Shown in pieces: positions 34,411-43,941 of a stretch of DNA of 64,000 nt. The notes beneath the pieces are model-generated. The model searched no databases and had not been told where the DNA came from. It saw only the letters and a program-made list of their open reading frames with translations. Position numbers and translations under genes: made by a program. Every line of letters starts with the position of its first letter. The stretch's first letter is position 1. The DNA comes from RI-153 sp963721725 (GTDB lineage: Bacteria > Chloroflexota > Anaerolineae > Caldilineales > Caldilineaceae): NCBI GenBank assembly GCA_963721725.1, contig CAVRLX010000002.1, positions 1-64,000 of the forward strand. Reading direction: 5' to 3'.

Positions 34411-35361
34411 GTGACCCCACTTGACCTGATTGTCCCGCCCGAAGGGGCCGGCGAACGGCTAGACCGTTGGCTGGCTACGCAACTTCCTGCGCATAGCCGT
34501 TCAGAAATTCAGCGCTGGATCGACGAGGCGCAGGTGCATGTAGATGGCAAAGCGGGCAAATCTGGACGCAAGCTGGAGAGCGGACAGCAGATCGCCGTCG
34601 TGATCCCGCCGTCCGTTGAAACTACGCTGGAAGCTGAAGCCATTCCGCTGCACATCGTCTACGAAGATAATGACCTGCTCGTCATCGACAAAGCCGCGGG
34701 CATGGTGGTGCATCCCGCGCCCGGCCACAGCGGCGGCACGTTGGTCAACGCCATTTTGCATCATGTGCCCACCTTGGAAGGCATCGGCGGCGAAAAACGC
34801 CCCGGCATTGTCCATCGGCTGGACAAAGAGACCTCGGGCCTGATTGTGGTGGCAAAACACGACCGTGCCCACAGACAGTTACAGCGTCAATTTGCGGCTC
34901 GTACGGTTCACAAAGCGTATGTGGCCCTGTTAGAGGGCGAAATCTCCCCGGCGCGAGGGCGGATCGACGTTCCCATCGGTCGCCACCCCACGGCCCGCAA
35001 GCGCCAAGCCGTGCTGCCCCCGGATCCTTTCACTGGCGAGACCAAAGGCCGCTCCGCCATCACGGTCTATGAAACGCTCGGCCTTTATCACACGCAACTG
35101 AGCAGCGGTATGGGCAATTTCAGCCTGGTGAAGGCGGTGATCCACACTGGGCGCACCCATCAGATCCGTGTACATTTTGCCTGGATGAAGCACCCTGTGG
35201 TGGGGGATACACTCTACGGCTATCGTCGTCAGCGGTTGCCCGTGGAACGCCAGTTTTTGCACGCCCAAGAACTACGCTTTCGGATGCCCTCCACAGGCGA
35301 AGAACGCACCTTTGTCAGCCCGCTGTCCGCGGATCTGCAAGCGGTGTTGGATGGCATGTAA
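34411..35361 (+). CDS. RluD-family pseudouridine synthase
   Basis: A 316-residue enzyme. An S4 RNA-binding domain (about 10-75; GERLDRWLATQL and SRSEIQRWIDEAQVHVDGK) is followed by the RluA/RluD catalytic domain with Asp in GIVHRLDKETSGLIV. The motifs HPVVGDTLYGYRRQ and FLHAQELRF are also seen. It isomerises uridines in 23S rRNA; RluD targets the helix 69 positions, but the exact site cannot be read from sequence. It starts with GTG at 34411 with AAGGA upstream. The spacer from lspA carries a palindromic repeat. Confidence 0.9.
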   Translation: MTPLDLIVPPEGAGERLDRWLATQLPAHSRSEIQRWIDEAQVHVDGKAGKSGRKLESGQQIAVVIPPSVETTLEAEAIPLHIVYEDNDLLVIDKAAGMVVHPAPGHSGGTLVNAILHHVPTLEGIGGEKRPGIVHRLDKETSGLIVVAKHDRAHRQLQRQFAARTVHKAYVALLEGEISPARGRIDVPIGRHPTARKRQAVLPPDPFTGETKGRSAITVYETLGLYHTQLSSGMGNFSLVKAVIHTGRTHQIRVHFAWMKHPVVGDTLYGYRRQRLPVERQFLHAQELRFRMPSTGEERTFVSPLSADLQAVLDGM

Positions 35362-35369
35362 GAAGGGGA

Positions 35370-35390
35370 GGACGGATTGGTAATCCGTCC
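35370..35390. terminator. Short perfect hairpin after pseudouridine synthase gene
   Basis: GGACGGATT and AATCCGTCC form a 9-bp stem with a 3-nt loop nine bases after the stop codon. It could be a weak or Rho-assisted terminator. A T-rich run is lacking. Confidence 0.45.
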
Positions 35391-35462
35391 AGAACCAACC
35401 ACCCTTTTGGGGTACGGTATGGTTTTGCGTAGAAGATAGAGGAAGGTCACAAGGAGAAATCA

Positions 35463-36065
35463 ATGGTTGCGGCGCAACGCTTGAAGACATCGTATACCGA
35501 AGAAGAATATTTGGCGCTGGAAGAGAAAGCGAAATCCAAAAGTGAATATTATCGCGGGCAGATTTTTGCCATGTCGGGCGGATCTCTGAACCATAGCCGA
35601 ATTGCCAGTAATGTTATTGCGGCATTGGGCAACGGCTTGCGCGGCTCCGATTGCGAAGCGCTTACCAGCGATATTCGCATTCGGATCGAAGCTCACAAAC
35701 TCTACACCTACGCGGATGTCACTGTGCTGTGCGGACACCCGCGCTTCTGGCGCAATCGCACCGACACGATCACCAATCCCACCCTGATCGTTGAGGTGTT
35801 GTCGCCTTCCACCCGAGATTATGACCGCGGTCAGAAGTTCGAGTTTTACCGCACGTTGGCCTCTCTGCGTGATTATGTCTTGATGCATCAAGATCAGCCA
35901 TTTATTGAGTATTATCACAAGGGCGTGGATGGGCAGTGGAGGTTGACGGAGGTGCGCGGGCTGGAGTCTACATTGGTTTTGCAGGCTGTTGAGGTGGAAC
36001 TGCCTCTGCAGCGCATTTATGAGCGCGTGGAAGGGCTGTCAGAAAATCCGGTCGAAGCTGAGTGA
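35463..36065 (+). CDS. Uma2-family (DUF820) putative endonuclease
   Basis: A 200-residue protein of the PD-(D/E)XK-like Uma2 family, abundant in Chloroflexota and cyanobacteria. Landmarks are YTEEEYLALEEKAKSKSEYY, HSRIASNVIAALGNGLRGSD, the acidic site YTYADVTVLCG and NPTLIVEVLSPSTRDYDRGQ with Glu and downstream Lys (GQKFEFYR). The biological role of these proteins is not established. AGGAG precedes the ATG. It overlaps the NUDIX gene by four bases (GTGA), so they are co-translated. Confidence 0.85.
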   Translation: MVAAQRLKTSYTEEEYLALEEKAKSKSEYYRGQIFAMSGGSLNHSRIASNVIAALGNGLRGSDCEALTSDIRIRIEAHKLYTYADVTVLCGHPRFWRNRTDTITNPTLIVEVLSPSTRDYDRGQKFEFYRTLASLRDYVLMHQDQPFIEYYHKGVDGQWRLTEVRGLESTLVLQAVEVELPLQRIYERVEGLSENPVEAE

Positions 36066-36670
36066 ATGCCATTGAGAAGGTGACGGTTTTCATCACCTGC
36101 ACCCACGTGGCTCGGCAATTTCTGTTGCTCTTTCGCCATCCCTTTGCGGGGATACAGTTGCCCGCCGGCACTGTGGAAATCGGTGAAGCGCCCGAAGCCG
36201 CTGCCCGCCGCGAAGCCGCCGAAGAGACCGGCATCACGGCGTTGGGAGAAGGAACCTTTCTGGGCCAAGAAGATGGCGATTTGCCTGATGGCCTCTGTGC
36301 CTTGACGGCGGAGACCACCGTCTATGCCCGCCCTGATCCTACCAGCTTTGATCGGGTGCGCATCCGCCGGGGCATTGTCGTGACGCCGCTGCGCCAACAC
36401 GGCGATTACACGCAGATCCATTACGAGGAAATGGATAATCTCGACGACCCGCAGTACATTTCCTTTGGTATCACGGGCTGGGCTGCCACGCGTAATCTTG
36501 CCCGCCGCCGCATCCGCTCTTTTTATCACTTCCCCTGCACTGGCGATCCCCAGGCAACGTGGGATATCCATACCGACAATCATACGTTTCATCTTTTTTG
36601 GGCCGCCGTGGATAACCTCCCGGCGTTGGTCCCCCCTCAGCAGCCCTGGCTCACCTGGTTTCCTCACTGA
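36062..36670 (+). CDS. NUDIX hydrolase
   Basis: A 202-residue protein starting with GTG at 36062, overlapping the Uma2 stop. The NUDIX box GTVEIGEAPEAAARREAAEE followed by TGI (about residues 36-58) is complete. The C-terminal 100 residues are longer than the minimal fold and contain HYEEMDNLDDPQYISFGITG. Substrate unknown; nucleoside-diphosphate derivatives are usual. It converges on the GNAT gene with 50 bp between stops. Confidence 0.8.
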   Translation: MNAIEKVTVFITCTHVARQFLLLFRHPFAGIQLPAGTVEIGEAPEAAARREAAEETGITALGEGTFLGQEDGDLPDGLCALTAETTVYARPDPTSFDRVRIRRGIVVTPLRQHGDYTQIHYEEMDNLDDPQYISFGITGWAATRNLARRRIRSFYHFPCTGDPQATWDIHTDNHTFHLFWAAVDNLPALVPPQQPWLTWFPH

Positions 36671-36720
36671 TTGTCTGGCTTTGATTGTCTGACTTTTCGC
36701 CGCCCACTGCCAACACCATC

Positions 36721-37578
36721 TCAAACTGACGATCCGACACGGAAAAGCCCTGCGCGCTCGAGTGCTGGCGTCAACGGACTCTGGGCGGGTTCGTTGACAA
36801 GGACAAGACGCGCATCGGGATATTTCGCCGCCAGTGCCAAGAGCAGCGCCGCGCCCCATTCCGCGCCATCCGCATCGGGATCAACTGCCACATCCACAAG
36901 GTGCAGCGTTTCCCGGCTGGCGTTGTATTGGCAGAGCGCAACCGCCACAGGCAGACCATCGCACCCCAGAATGGCGTAGCCTTGGGTTGTCTCCGCCGAG
37001 CGTCGCAAATAGGCCACGCGTCGCTGCCAAGCCGGGCGGGGGAGATGCCACCCTTCGATTGTATCCAAAAGTAAACCAGCATCCAGCGTTTGGAGTGGAG
37101 CCGCCCTTGGCAATGGCTCTGATTTGGCAGGGCGCTCCCAGATCAATAGTTCACGCACGACTTGATAGCCCAGCCGCGTGTAGAGTCGTCGGGCCGCTTC
37201 GTTCCAATGCAGCACCTCTAGCCAGAGATGAGCGACGCCCCGTTCGGCGGCGCGGTTTTGAATCGCACCCATAAGCGCGGCGGCTGCGCCCTGTCCCCGG
37301 TGGGCAGGATCAACGGCCAGACCGCCACACCAGCCCTCGGCTCCATGCAAAGCCAAGATCGCCACCCCTACAGCCTGCGCTCGAGCGCCTTTTGGGGCCA
37401 ACAACAGCGCACAGTCGCCTGGGTTGACCCCGGCCCGCGTCAGAAATCGTTCAAAGCCGACGCGGTCAAAGCGCGTGCCATATTTGTAATCGCTGAAACC
37501 GCGATTAAAGCCGGCGCACAGATCATCAAGATCCACAGCGTCGCCCGGCACAATTTGGAACGGTAGCGTTGCAGACAT
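36721..37578 (-). CDS. GNAT family N-acetyltransferase
   Basis: A 285-residue protein. The first GNAT domain has the acetyl-CoA loop GGLAVDPAHRGQGAAAALMG (about residues 86-105) and NEAARRLYTRLGYQVVREL. The second half (from about 150) has GNAT-like secondary structure but a weaker motif (DPDADGAEWGAALLLALAAK), suggesting a tandem GNAT with one active domain. The substrate is unknown. It starts 20 bp downstream of the DUF389 gene end on the same strand. Confidence 0.8.
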   Translation of the reverse strand: MSATLPFQIVPGDAVDLDDLCAGFNRGFSDYKYGTRFDRVGFERFLTRAGVNPGDCALLLAPKGARAQAVGVAILALHGAEGWCGGLAVDPAHRGQGAAAALMGAIQNRAAERGVAHLWLEVLHWNEAARRLYTRLGYQVVRELLIWERPAKSEPLPRAAPLQTLDAGLLLDTIEGWHLPRPAWQRRVAYLRRSAETTQGYAILGCDGLPVAVALCQYNASRETLHLVDVAVDPDADGAEWGAALLLALAAKYPDARLVLVNEPAQSPLTPALERAGLFRVGSSV

Positions 37579-37598
37579 AGGCTAGCCTCGACAGGGAA

Positions 37599-38892
37599 TT
37601 AGGGTTGAGCTTGGCTTGGCACGGTAAAGACTTGCAGATCCACCAGCGGGGTGACTTGATATTGGCGGATCAGGCGCTTTTCGATCTGCTCAGTGAGCAT
37701 CTGGTCGATCTCTTCGGTGGTGAGGGCGCTTGTTTGATCTTTTTGCACGTAGATAATCGCCAGCAATGTGTTCTGGTTGGAGATATTGGGCTGGGTGAAG
37801 CGCATGTTGGCGTCCACAAGATGGGCAACGCCGCTGGCCGAGATCACCTGTTCCACCTCGGCGCGGGCGCGCTGTTCGCGTGTGGCGCGGAAGAGATCCG
37901 GCGAGCCGGTGAATTGCCAAAAGAGCAACCCGGCCAGCGCGATCCCAGAGATCGCTAGTGAGGCCGGGAAAACCCAGCGCTGGCCGCGGTTGTAACGGGT
38001 GGCGTGGCTATCGATCTCCCCATAAAAGCGAAAGACCAGCGAGCCGCCCAGTTGAATCCCAGCCAGTTGGAGCAGAAGCAAGAAGACGCCGGTCATCACC
38101 ATGCTCCACTCTTGGATCACAATTGCCATCCCCACCAAAACGGCGGGCGGGGCCAGCGTGGCGGCCACCAATAGCCCGGTGGCCGCGCCAGAGACAAGGC
38201 TGCTCCGATCTGATCTGGGTCAGGGTCAGCGCGCCAGCGGCCCCGGCAATCAAGGGGATGAGCGCGGCCACCGCGGAAATCTTCGCCACCGAGACCATCT
38301 GGCTTGTGGCCACATCTTGGCGCAACAGGGCGCTCATCGCCATGCCCACCACGATAGCCGTGCCAATCGCCACAAAGTAGCGGAGCAAACTGCGCCGCAC
38401 CAGGTGCAGATCCCCATGCGCGCTGGCAAGGGCCAGGTTCATGGCTGGACCGGCAAACGGTGCGATCAACATGGCAGCAATCAACAGCACAACGGTATCG
38501 GTGAAAAGGCCAATCCAGGCTACCGCCGCGCCCAACACCGCATAGCCCAAAAAGCTGGGCCACGAACCGATACTTTGCAACCCGCCCAGGAAGATCTCCA
38601 GCGGGCTGCGTTGGCTCACATCGGTGATCTGTTCGGGTGCATCGCTGTGCGGAGGGTAGAGGGCAAGCACATCAGTAGGCGCAAAGGTGATCCGCACATC
38701 TTGCAGATCCGCTTCCAGTGCGGCTACAAACGCTTGCATCTGATGATTTGAAAAACTTGCCGATACCAACTGAACGTCGCTGTCGACATTCTGGCCTTGC
38801 CAGAGCGCTAGATTTTTGGCATCGTGCGCTTGGGCCAGGGTCATCACTTGTGGCCCTGTGCCAGCGGGGGTCTGTACAAGCAGGTGTCGCAT
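37599..38892 (-). CDS. DUF389 membrane protein (frameshifted)
   Basis: The N-terminal part (38892 to about 38205) holds a cytoplasmic region then GGLQSIGSWPSFLGYAVLGA, DTVVLLIAAMLIAPFAGPAM and LVRRSLLRYFVAIGTAIVVG. The C-terminal part (about 38205 to 37599) continues with SSLVSGAATGLLVAATLAPP and two more helices before a soluble tail. The ...IAAMLIAPFAGP and ATLAPPAVLVG repeats are the DUF389 hallmark. Removing one base near 38205 joins both halves into about 431 residues. Function of the family is unknown. The gene is probably real and whole, with a sequence error. Confidence 0.8.
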
Positions 38893-38898
38893 AAGAAT

Positions 38899-39966
38899 TT
38901 ATCCAGACGGTGTGGGGAACGTTTGGGATGCCAGCCATTCATCAAACTCGGCCAACAACTGTTGTTTGAGACCGGGTTCGGCGGCAGAAACCACAAAGGC
39001 ATTGCGGGCCAACCGGGCCAGGTCCACCTCAGTATAGCCAAATGTGGTGGCGAGTAACTGGTATTCATCCACCAATTGGGTGCTAAAAAGCGGCGGATCA
39101 TCGCTGTTGACTGTGAGCAGCAGCCCCATGCGGTCAAGATGCCAAAAGGGATGGTGCGCCGCCGAGGGGTAGATGCCCAGGCGCAAATTGCTCACCGGGT
39201 TGACTTCCAATGGGATCTGACGGTCGCGGAGCAGCGTCAGCAGGGCGGGGTCTTCAATGGCGCGTACCCCATGCCCAATCCGATCTGCTCCCAACGCCGT
39301 CACCGCGCCCCACACACTGGCCGCGCCCACGGTCTCGCCGGCGTGGGGCAGCGAACGCAGCCCCGCCGCTCTGGCTGCTATGAAAGCGTGGGCGAAGGGT
39401 TCCGGCGGCGCGCCCACTTCATAGCCGCCCAGCCCCAAGCCAATAACACCGTGGGCTTGCCCGGCCAGCGCCTGGGCCAGTGTAACCTCGGCGGGTGTGG
39501 GATTATAGCTGCCGCTGCGAAAGCTGGCATTACGCGGAATGTCGATGACCCAGCGCATTTCAACGCCAAAGTCTCGTTTGGCGGCGGCGCGTCCCTCGCT
39601 CAGCCCCGCCAGAATTTCGTCGATGGTGATGGCTTTGCCCTGTAAGTGAGTGTGGGTGAAGGTGGTGACCGTTATCTCGCGATAGCGGATATTCTGCCGG
39701 GCCATGTCGCGCCCACACGCGTAGGCAATCGTGGTGAAATCCTCCTGGCTGCGCAACAACGACTGAATGGTCATGTAAATTTGGACGAAGTGGGGGAAAT
39801 CGCGAAAGACAAACCAGCGCTGCAACCCCTCCACATCGTGGGCGGGCAGACGATCCAGCGCGGCGTGGCGTTGGGCCAGCGTCAGAAGCGTGGCTGGTTG
39901 AATCGCGCCCTCTAAATGGATATGGAGTTCAGCTTTGGGCATGGCGGCGATGAAATCGGCAAGCAT
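38899..39966 (-). CDS. add: Adenosine deaminase family protein
   Basis: A protein of about 355 residues with an amidohydrolase TIM barrel. Zinc ligands and catalytic residues are in PKAELHIHLEGA (near the N-terminus), LPHAGETVGA (catalytic Glu), GADRIGHGVRAIED and LLTVNSDDPPLFST. It would deaminate adenosine to inosine, although adenine or related nucleosides cannot be excluded because the last motif reads NSDDP rather than the common NTDDP. ATG at 39966 is used; a TTG four codons upstream (39978) has a slightly better ribosome binding site. Six bases separate it from the DUF389 gene. Confidence 0.87.
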   Translation of the reverse strand: MLADFIAAMPKAELHIHLEGAIQPATLLTLAQRHAALDRLPAHDVEGLQRWFVFRDFPHFVQIYMTIQSLLRSQEDFTTIAYACGRDMARQNIRYREITVTTFTHTHLQGKAITIDEILAGLSEGRAAAKRDFGVEMRWVIDIPRNASFRSGSYNPTPAEVTLAQALAGQAHGVIGLGLGGYEVGAPPEPFAHAFIAARAAGLRSLPHAGETVGAASVWGAVTALGADRIGHGVRAIEDPALLTLLRDRQIPLEVNPVSNLRLGIYPSAAHHPFWHLDRMGLLLTVNSDDPPLFSTQLVDEYQLLATTFGYTEVDLARLARNAFVVSAAEPGLKQQLLAEFDEWLASQTFPTPSG

Positions 39967-40162
39967 GGGCAGATTCAACTTTCGGCGAGTGGCAACGGGC
40001 TTCAGATCACAGCGGGATGGCCTGGGATGGCATAGGCTGTGCTATGATTGCGTTTATAGCACGAAGGCCGGGACGGGTCAATGAACGGTGCGCTAAATAG
40101 AACGCGAATGGGGCAGATTCGCGCTAATGAAACAAGTCAATCTTTTCTTCTGATGTGAAATT

Positions 40163-41500
40163 ATGTCAAGCCAAAACAAGACACAACCGTTACAATCTTT
40201 TGCCACACCCATCGCGGCGCAGCCGTTTTTCGCCGTGATGGGTCTCTGGCTGCGCCGCCGCGGCTGGTTGATCGTGCTGCTGGTGGCGATGACAGGACTG
40301 CTCGGGCGCGGGGATGTGACGGCGCTGGGCGCACGCGATCACCGGATCGGCGCGCTGGTGGGCGGCGAATCGTTTGATCTGCTGGCGTGGGAAATCGACG
40401 CCGTGATCGAGAAACTCAGCACCGCCGCCACGCTCCGACTCCCGCCGCCAGAAGTTGCCGTCCAAATTGTACGCGCCTATGTGGAAGACGCCAACCGGCT
40501 GGGCCAACTTGAGGCGGAGATTGCCCAATCGGTAAGCGAGGGCGGCGCAGAGGCAACGGTGGCTCCCGTTGCGCACCGAACTTGAAGACCTGCGCGCCCT
40601 CCAACAGACGCGCCGTCCTGTGGTAGAGAGCATCATCCAGCGGCAAGTGGGCGACGAACTGGCCGCGGCGGGGTTTGGCGTCGCCGGTGCCCCCTTTCCC
40701 CCGTCTGGTTTACCTTTGTGGAGCCGCCCAAAAAGCTCGTGGTGAGTCCGCGTGAGCGCATCGCCACGGTCTATAGCCAGATGCTAGACGCCACCATTGA
40801 TCCGCTTGAGGCTGAGGGATACGAGGCGGCGATCCGCCAACAGACCGATCTCAGCGCCTATATTACCAATATTGGCGGCCTGGGCGCGTTCCCCACAATG
40901 GTGATCGACCGCTCCTCGCTGCCGTGGATCATGACCACCGTGGCCCACGAATGGGCGCACAACTACCTCACGCTCTTCCCGCTGGGGTTGCGCTATTTAG
41001 AGAGCAGCGAGCTTGTGACCCTCAACGAGACCGTGGCCGAAATTGTGGGCGACGAAATTGGCGCGCGCGTCGTCACCCGCCATTACCCTAACTTGGCTGT
41101 GGCGGAGCCAGGATTTCTGGCGAATGCTGACGAACGTCGCCCGGCGGCGCTGGACTATGGCCCTTTCCCGTTTAGCTTTCGCCGTGAGATGCGCGAAACG
41201 CGCCTGCGTGTGGATGGCCTGCTGGCTGCCGGTCTGGTGGAGAGCGCCGAGCGCTATATGGAAGCACGCCGTCACTTTTTTGTGGCGCGTGGCTATCCTC
41301 TGCGTGTGCTCAATCAGGCCTATTTTGCCTTTCACGGCAGCTATGGAACCAGCGCCGCCAGCAGCAGCCCGATTGGCCCTCAACTCCAGCGTTTGCGCCT
41401 GCTCACCGGCGATCTGCCCACATTTTTGCAAACAGTGCGCTGGTTTACTGGTCTTGCAGACCTGGAAGAGGCACTCCTGGCCTGGCAACAACGCTCATAA
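40163..41500 (+). CDS. Membrane-anchored gluzincin-like zinc metalloprotease (two frameshifts)
   Basis: One gene in three frames. Segment 1 (40163 to about 40560) has an N-terminal cytoplasmic tail and one helix, RRGWLIVLLVAMTGLLG. Segment 2 (about 40560 to 40700) encodes PLRTELEDLRALQQTRRPVV and ...IQRQVGDELAAAGFGV. Segment 3 (about 40705 to 41500) has the zinc motif TVAHEWAHNYLTLFPLG and, about 30 residues on, NETVAEIVGDEIG, the third ligand Glu expected of gluzincins. Removing one base near 40560 and adding one near 40700 gives about 446 residues with the catalytic domain outside the membrane. I know no characterised homologue. Confidence 0.7.
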
Positions 41501-41514
41501 GCCGTGGCGTATCT

Positions 41515-41542
41515 TTGCTTTCGCCTGCCCCGATGCTATAGT
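41515..41542 (+). promoter_or_regulatory. Candidate promoter for sfsA
   Basis: TTGCTT at 41515-41520 and TATAGT at 41537-41542 with a 16-bp spacer lie about 50 bp upstream of the sfsA start. Confidence 0.4.
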
Positions 41543-41594
41543 CTGCGTGACACGAACGCATTTTACACAGGCTTGCCACCCATAATCTGCACCC

Positions 41595-42315
41595 ATGAAA
41601 TTTTCGTTTACCGTTGAACCGGCCACGTTTCTCGAACGTCCCAACCGCTATGTTGTGCATGCCCAACTTCACGACAGCGGCGCGATCGTGCGCGCCCATT
41701 GCCCCGACCCAGGGCGGCTAGAGGAGTTGCTCATCCCTGGCACAATCATTCACATTGACCGCGCCACTGATGATCCCAAACGCCGCACAGCCTACACGCT
41801 GCGCTTTGTCGAGCATCCTGTGAGCGGCCAGTTGGTGAGCCTGAACACGCAACTGCCCAACGCCCTCTTTGAGGAAGGGTGGCGCGCCGGGCATTTTTCG
41901 CACTTTCAATCCTACACAGCGCTGCGCCGTGAAGTGCGCTTGTATCACGGCGACAGCCAGAGCCGCATTGATTTCTGTTTGGAGGATGACACAGGGGAAG
42001 TCTCGCTGGGTGGAGATAAAATCGGCCTCGTTGGTGATTGATGGCGTGGCCCGCTTCCCCGACGCGCCCACCGTGCGCGGACGCCGCCATGTGGACGCCC
42101 TGGCCGCGCTGGCTGCGCAAGGCATTGCCGCCGCTGTGGTCTTTATGGTGCAGCGGCCCGATGCCCACGCCTTTCGCCCCTATTCGGAGCGCGATCCCGA
42201 ATTGGGCGAAGCGTTGCGCCGGGCCGAGGCTGCGGGTGTTGGGTTGTATGCCTATACGTGTGGATTGACTCAGGAGGCCATATGGGTGGAAAACCCTATA
42301 CCTGTCCTGCTTTGA
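41595..42315 (+). CDS. sfsA: SfsA family DNA-binding/nuclease-like protein (frameshifted)
   Basis: About 240 residues once corrected. Frame one (41595 to about 42012) begins MKFSFTVEPATFLERPNRYV and includes RAHCPDPGRLEELLIPG, typical of SfsA. Frame two continues VEIKSASLVIDGVARFPDAP and TVRGRRHVDALAALAAQG and ends at 42315. The GGG at about 42012 appears to hold one extra G: CTGGTGGAG would keep Leu-Val-Glu. SfsA proteins were named for stimulation of sugar fermentation and resemble nucleases; their role is not settled. Confidence 0.82.
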
Positions 42316-42354
42316 ATTCTATACCATTTTCTAGATAACCGACGGCGCGTGGAC

Positions 42355-42390
42355 CGACTCCTTCATTTCTGAAACCATGCGAAGGAGTCG
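42355..42390. promoter_or_regulatory. Inverted repeat in pyrF leader
   Basis: CGACTCCTTC (42355-42364) and GAAGGAGTCG (42381-42390) form a 10-bp stem with a 16-nt loop, 40 bp upstream of pyrF. It could be an sfsA terminator or a pyr-operon leader element. There is no T run and no recognisable PyrR site. Confidence 0.4.
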
Positions 42391-42429
42391 ATCCCCTGGC
42401 CGTCATCGCACATGAAAAAAGGCGATGTT

Positions 42430-43227
42430 ATGAACTTCTTCGAGAAAATTTCCGCCACGGTCAAACGCAACCAAAGCCTGGTCTGTGTGGGATTAGACCC
42501 CGTTCCTCAGCAGCTACCGCCCCGCTATCACACCTTTGATGCCGATCTCATGGCCGATCTGCTGCGCTGGCACGAGGCCATCATTGCCGAGACCGCAGAC
42601 TACGTTTGTGTCTATAAACCCAACATTGCCTTTTATGAAGCCATGGGCGAAGCCGGGATGACCCTCCTGCGCCAAACCCTGGCTGCCATCCCCACCGAGA
42701 TTCCCGTGTTGCTTGATGCCAAGCGCGGCGACATGGGGCCAACCGCCGTGGCCTATGCTCGCGCCTGTTTTGACGAACTGGGCGTAGATGCTGTCACCCT
42801 CAGCCCCTATTTGGGCCGAGACAGCATCGAGCCATTTGCCGCCTATGCCGATAAAGGACTCTTTGTCCTGTGCCACACCTCCAATCCCGGCGCCAGCGAT
42901 TTTCAGAGCCTCCCCATCGACAATGTGGGAACGCCGCTCTATTTGAAAGTGGCGGAGATTGCCACAAGTTGGTGGCCCAATGTGGGGCTGGTGGTCGGCG
43001 CCACTTATCCAGAGGCATTACGGGCTGTACGCGCCGTCGCTCCCCATGCCTGGTTTTTGGTGCCGGGCGTGGGCGCACAGGGCGGAGATGCCCGCGCCGC
43101 GATCCGGGCTGGGCTGCGTACCGATGGCGCCGGTCTGCTTGTCAGCGCCAGCCGCAGCGTGATCTTGGCTGACGATCACGGCGAGGCTGCGCGTACTTTG
43201 CGAGATGAAATCAACCAATCGCGCTAA
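42430..43227 (+). CDS. pyrF: Orotidine 5'-phosphate decarboxylase (type 2)
   Basis: A 265-residue TIM-barrel enzyme making UMP from OMP. The motifs SLVCVGLDPVPQQLP and the catalytic VLLDAKRGDMGPTAVAYARA (Asp-Lys-x-x-Asp network) identify the longer type 2 PyrF found in Chloroflexota, actinobacteria and myxobacteria. ATG 42430 is preferred over 42412 because AAAGGCG lies just before it. It begins the pyrF-pyrE-pyrD group, all within 75 bp of each other. Confidence 0.93.
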   Translation: MNFFEKISATVKRNQSLVCVGLDPVPQQLPPRYHTFDADLMADLLRWHEAIIAETADYVCVYKPNIAFYEAMGEAGMTLLRQTLAAIPTEIPVLLDAKRGDMGPTAVAYARACFDELGVDAVTLSPYLGRDSIEPFAAYADKGLFVLCHTSNPGASDFQSLPIDNVGTPLYLKVAEIATSWWPNVGLVVGATYPEALRAVRAVAPHAWFLVPGVGAQGGDARAAIRAGLRTDGAGLLVSASRSVILADDHGEAARTLRDEINQSR

Positions 43228-43272
43228 ACTTGCCACCTGCAATCTGCTCTCCACCACTGAGAAAGAAAAATT

Positions 43273-43878
43273 ATGAACCAGAATCACCGTGATCTGATTG
43301 TCGGGCTGGCCGAACTGGGCGCGATTAAATTTGGCACGTTCACCCTGGCGAGCGGGCAGATTTCGCCCTTTTACATTGATCTGCGCCTGCTTGTGAGCCG
43401 ACCCGCGCTGTTGCGTGCCGCCGCCGAAGCATATGCAGAATTGCTGCGCCCACTGCCCTGTGATCGGGTGGCTGGCGTCCCCTATGCCGCGCTGCCGATC
43501 GGCACGGCGGTTTCGCTGGCCGCCGACGTTCCAATGATCTACCCGCGCAAAGAGGCCAAGGCCCACGGCCTGGGCAAAGATATTGAGGGCTTGTGGCAGC
43601 CGGGCGAGCGTGTCGTGATTATTGAAGACCTGATCACTAGTGGCGGCAGCACCGTGCAGACGGCGCAGCGGCTGCGGGCGGTAGGGTTGGTTGTCACCGA
43701 TGTGATTGTGCTGATTGATCGCCAACAGGGCGGCGTAGAAAACCTGGCAAACGCTGGTATCACCGCCCATGCTGTCTTTACTTTGGCTGCTGTTTTACAA
43801 ACTTTGGTGGAGAGCGGCCATTTGGATCCGGCTACCCAGGCACAGGTGTTGGCCTTTGTTGGTGTGCAAAAACCCTAA
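43273..43878 (+). CDS. pyrE: Orotate phosphoribosyltransferase
   Basis: A 201-residue type I phosphoribosyltransferase converting orotate plus PRPP to OMP. The PRPP loop VVIIEDLITSGGSTVQTAQR is present, as are the flexible-loop residues YPRKEAKAHGLGKDIEG and the N-terminal hood FGTFTLASGQISPFYIDLR. A ribosome binding site AGAAAG lies ahead of ATG. It supplies OMP to PyrF encoded 45 bp upstream. Confidence 0.93.
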   Translation: MNQNHRDLIVGLAELGAIKFGTFTLASGQISPFYIDLRLLVSRPALLRAAAEAYAELLRPLPCDRVAGVPYAALPIGTAVSLAADVPMIYPRKEAKAHGLGKDIEGLWQPGERVVIIEDLITSGGSTVQTAQRLRAVGLVVTDVIVLIDRQQGGVENLANAGITAHAVFTLAAVLQTLVESGHLDPATQAQVLAFVGVQKP

Positions 43879-43941
43879 GGCGATGTCGAAGAATAAACTA
43901 TGCGGCCAAAGTCTCACATAATACCTATGGGGAGGGAGAAC

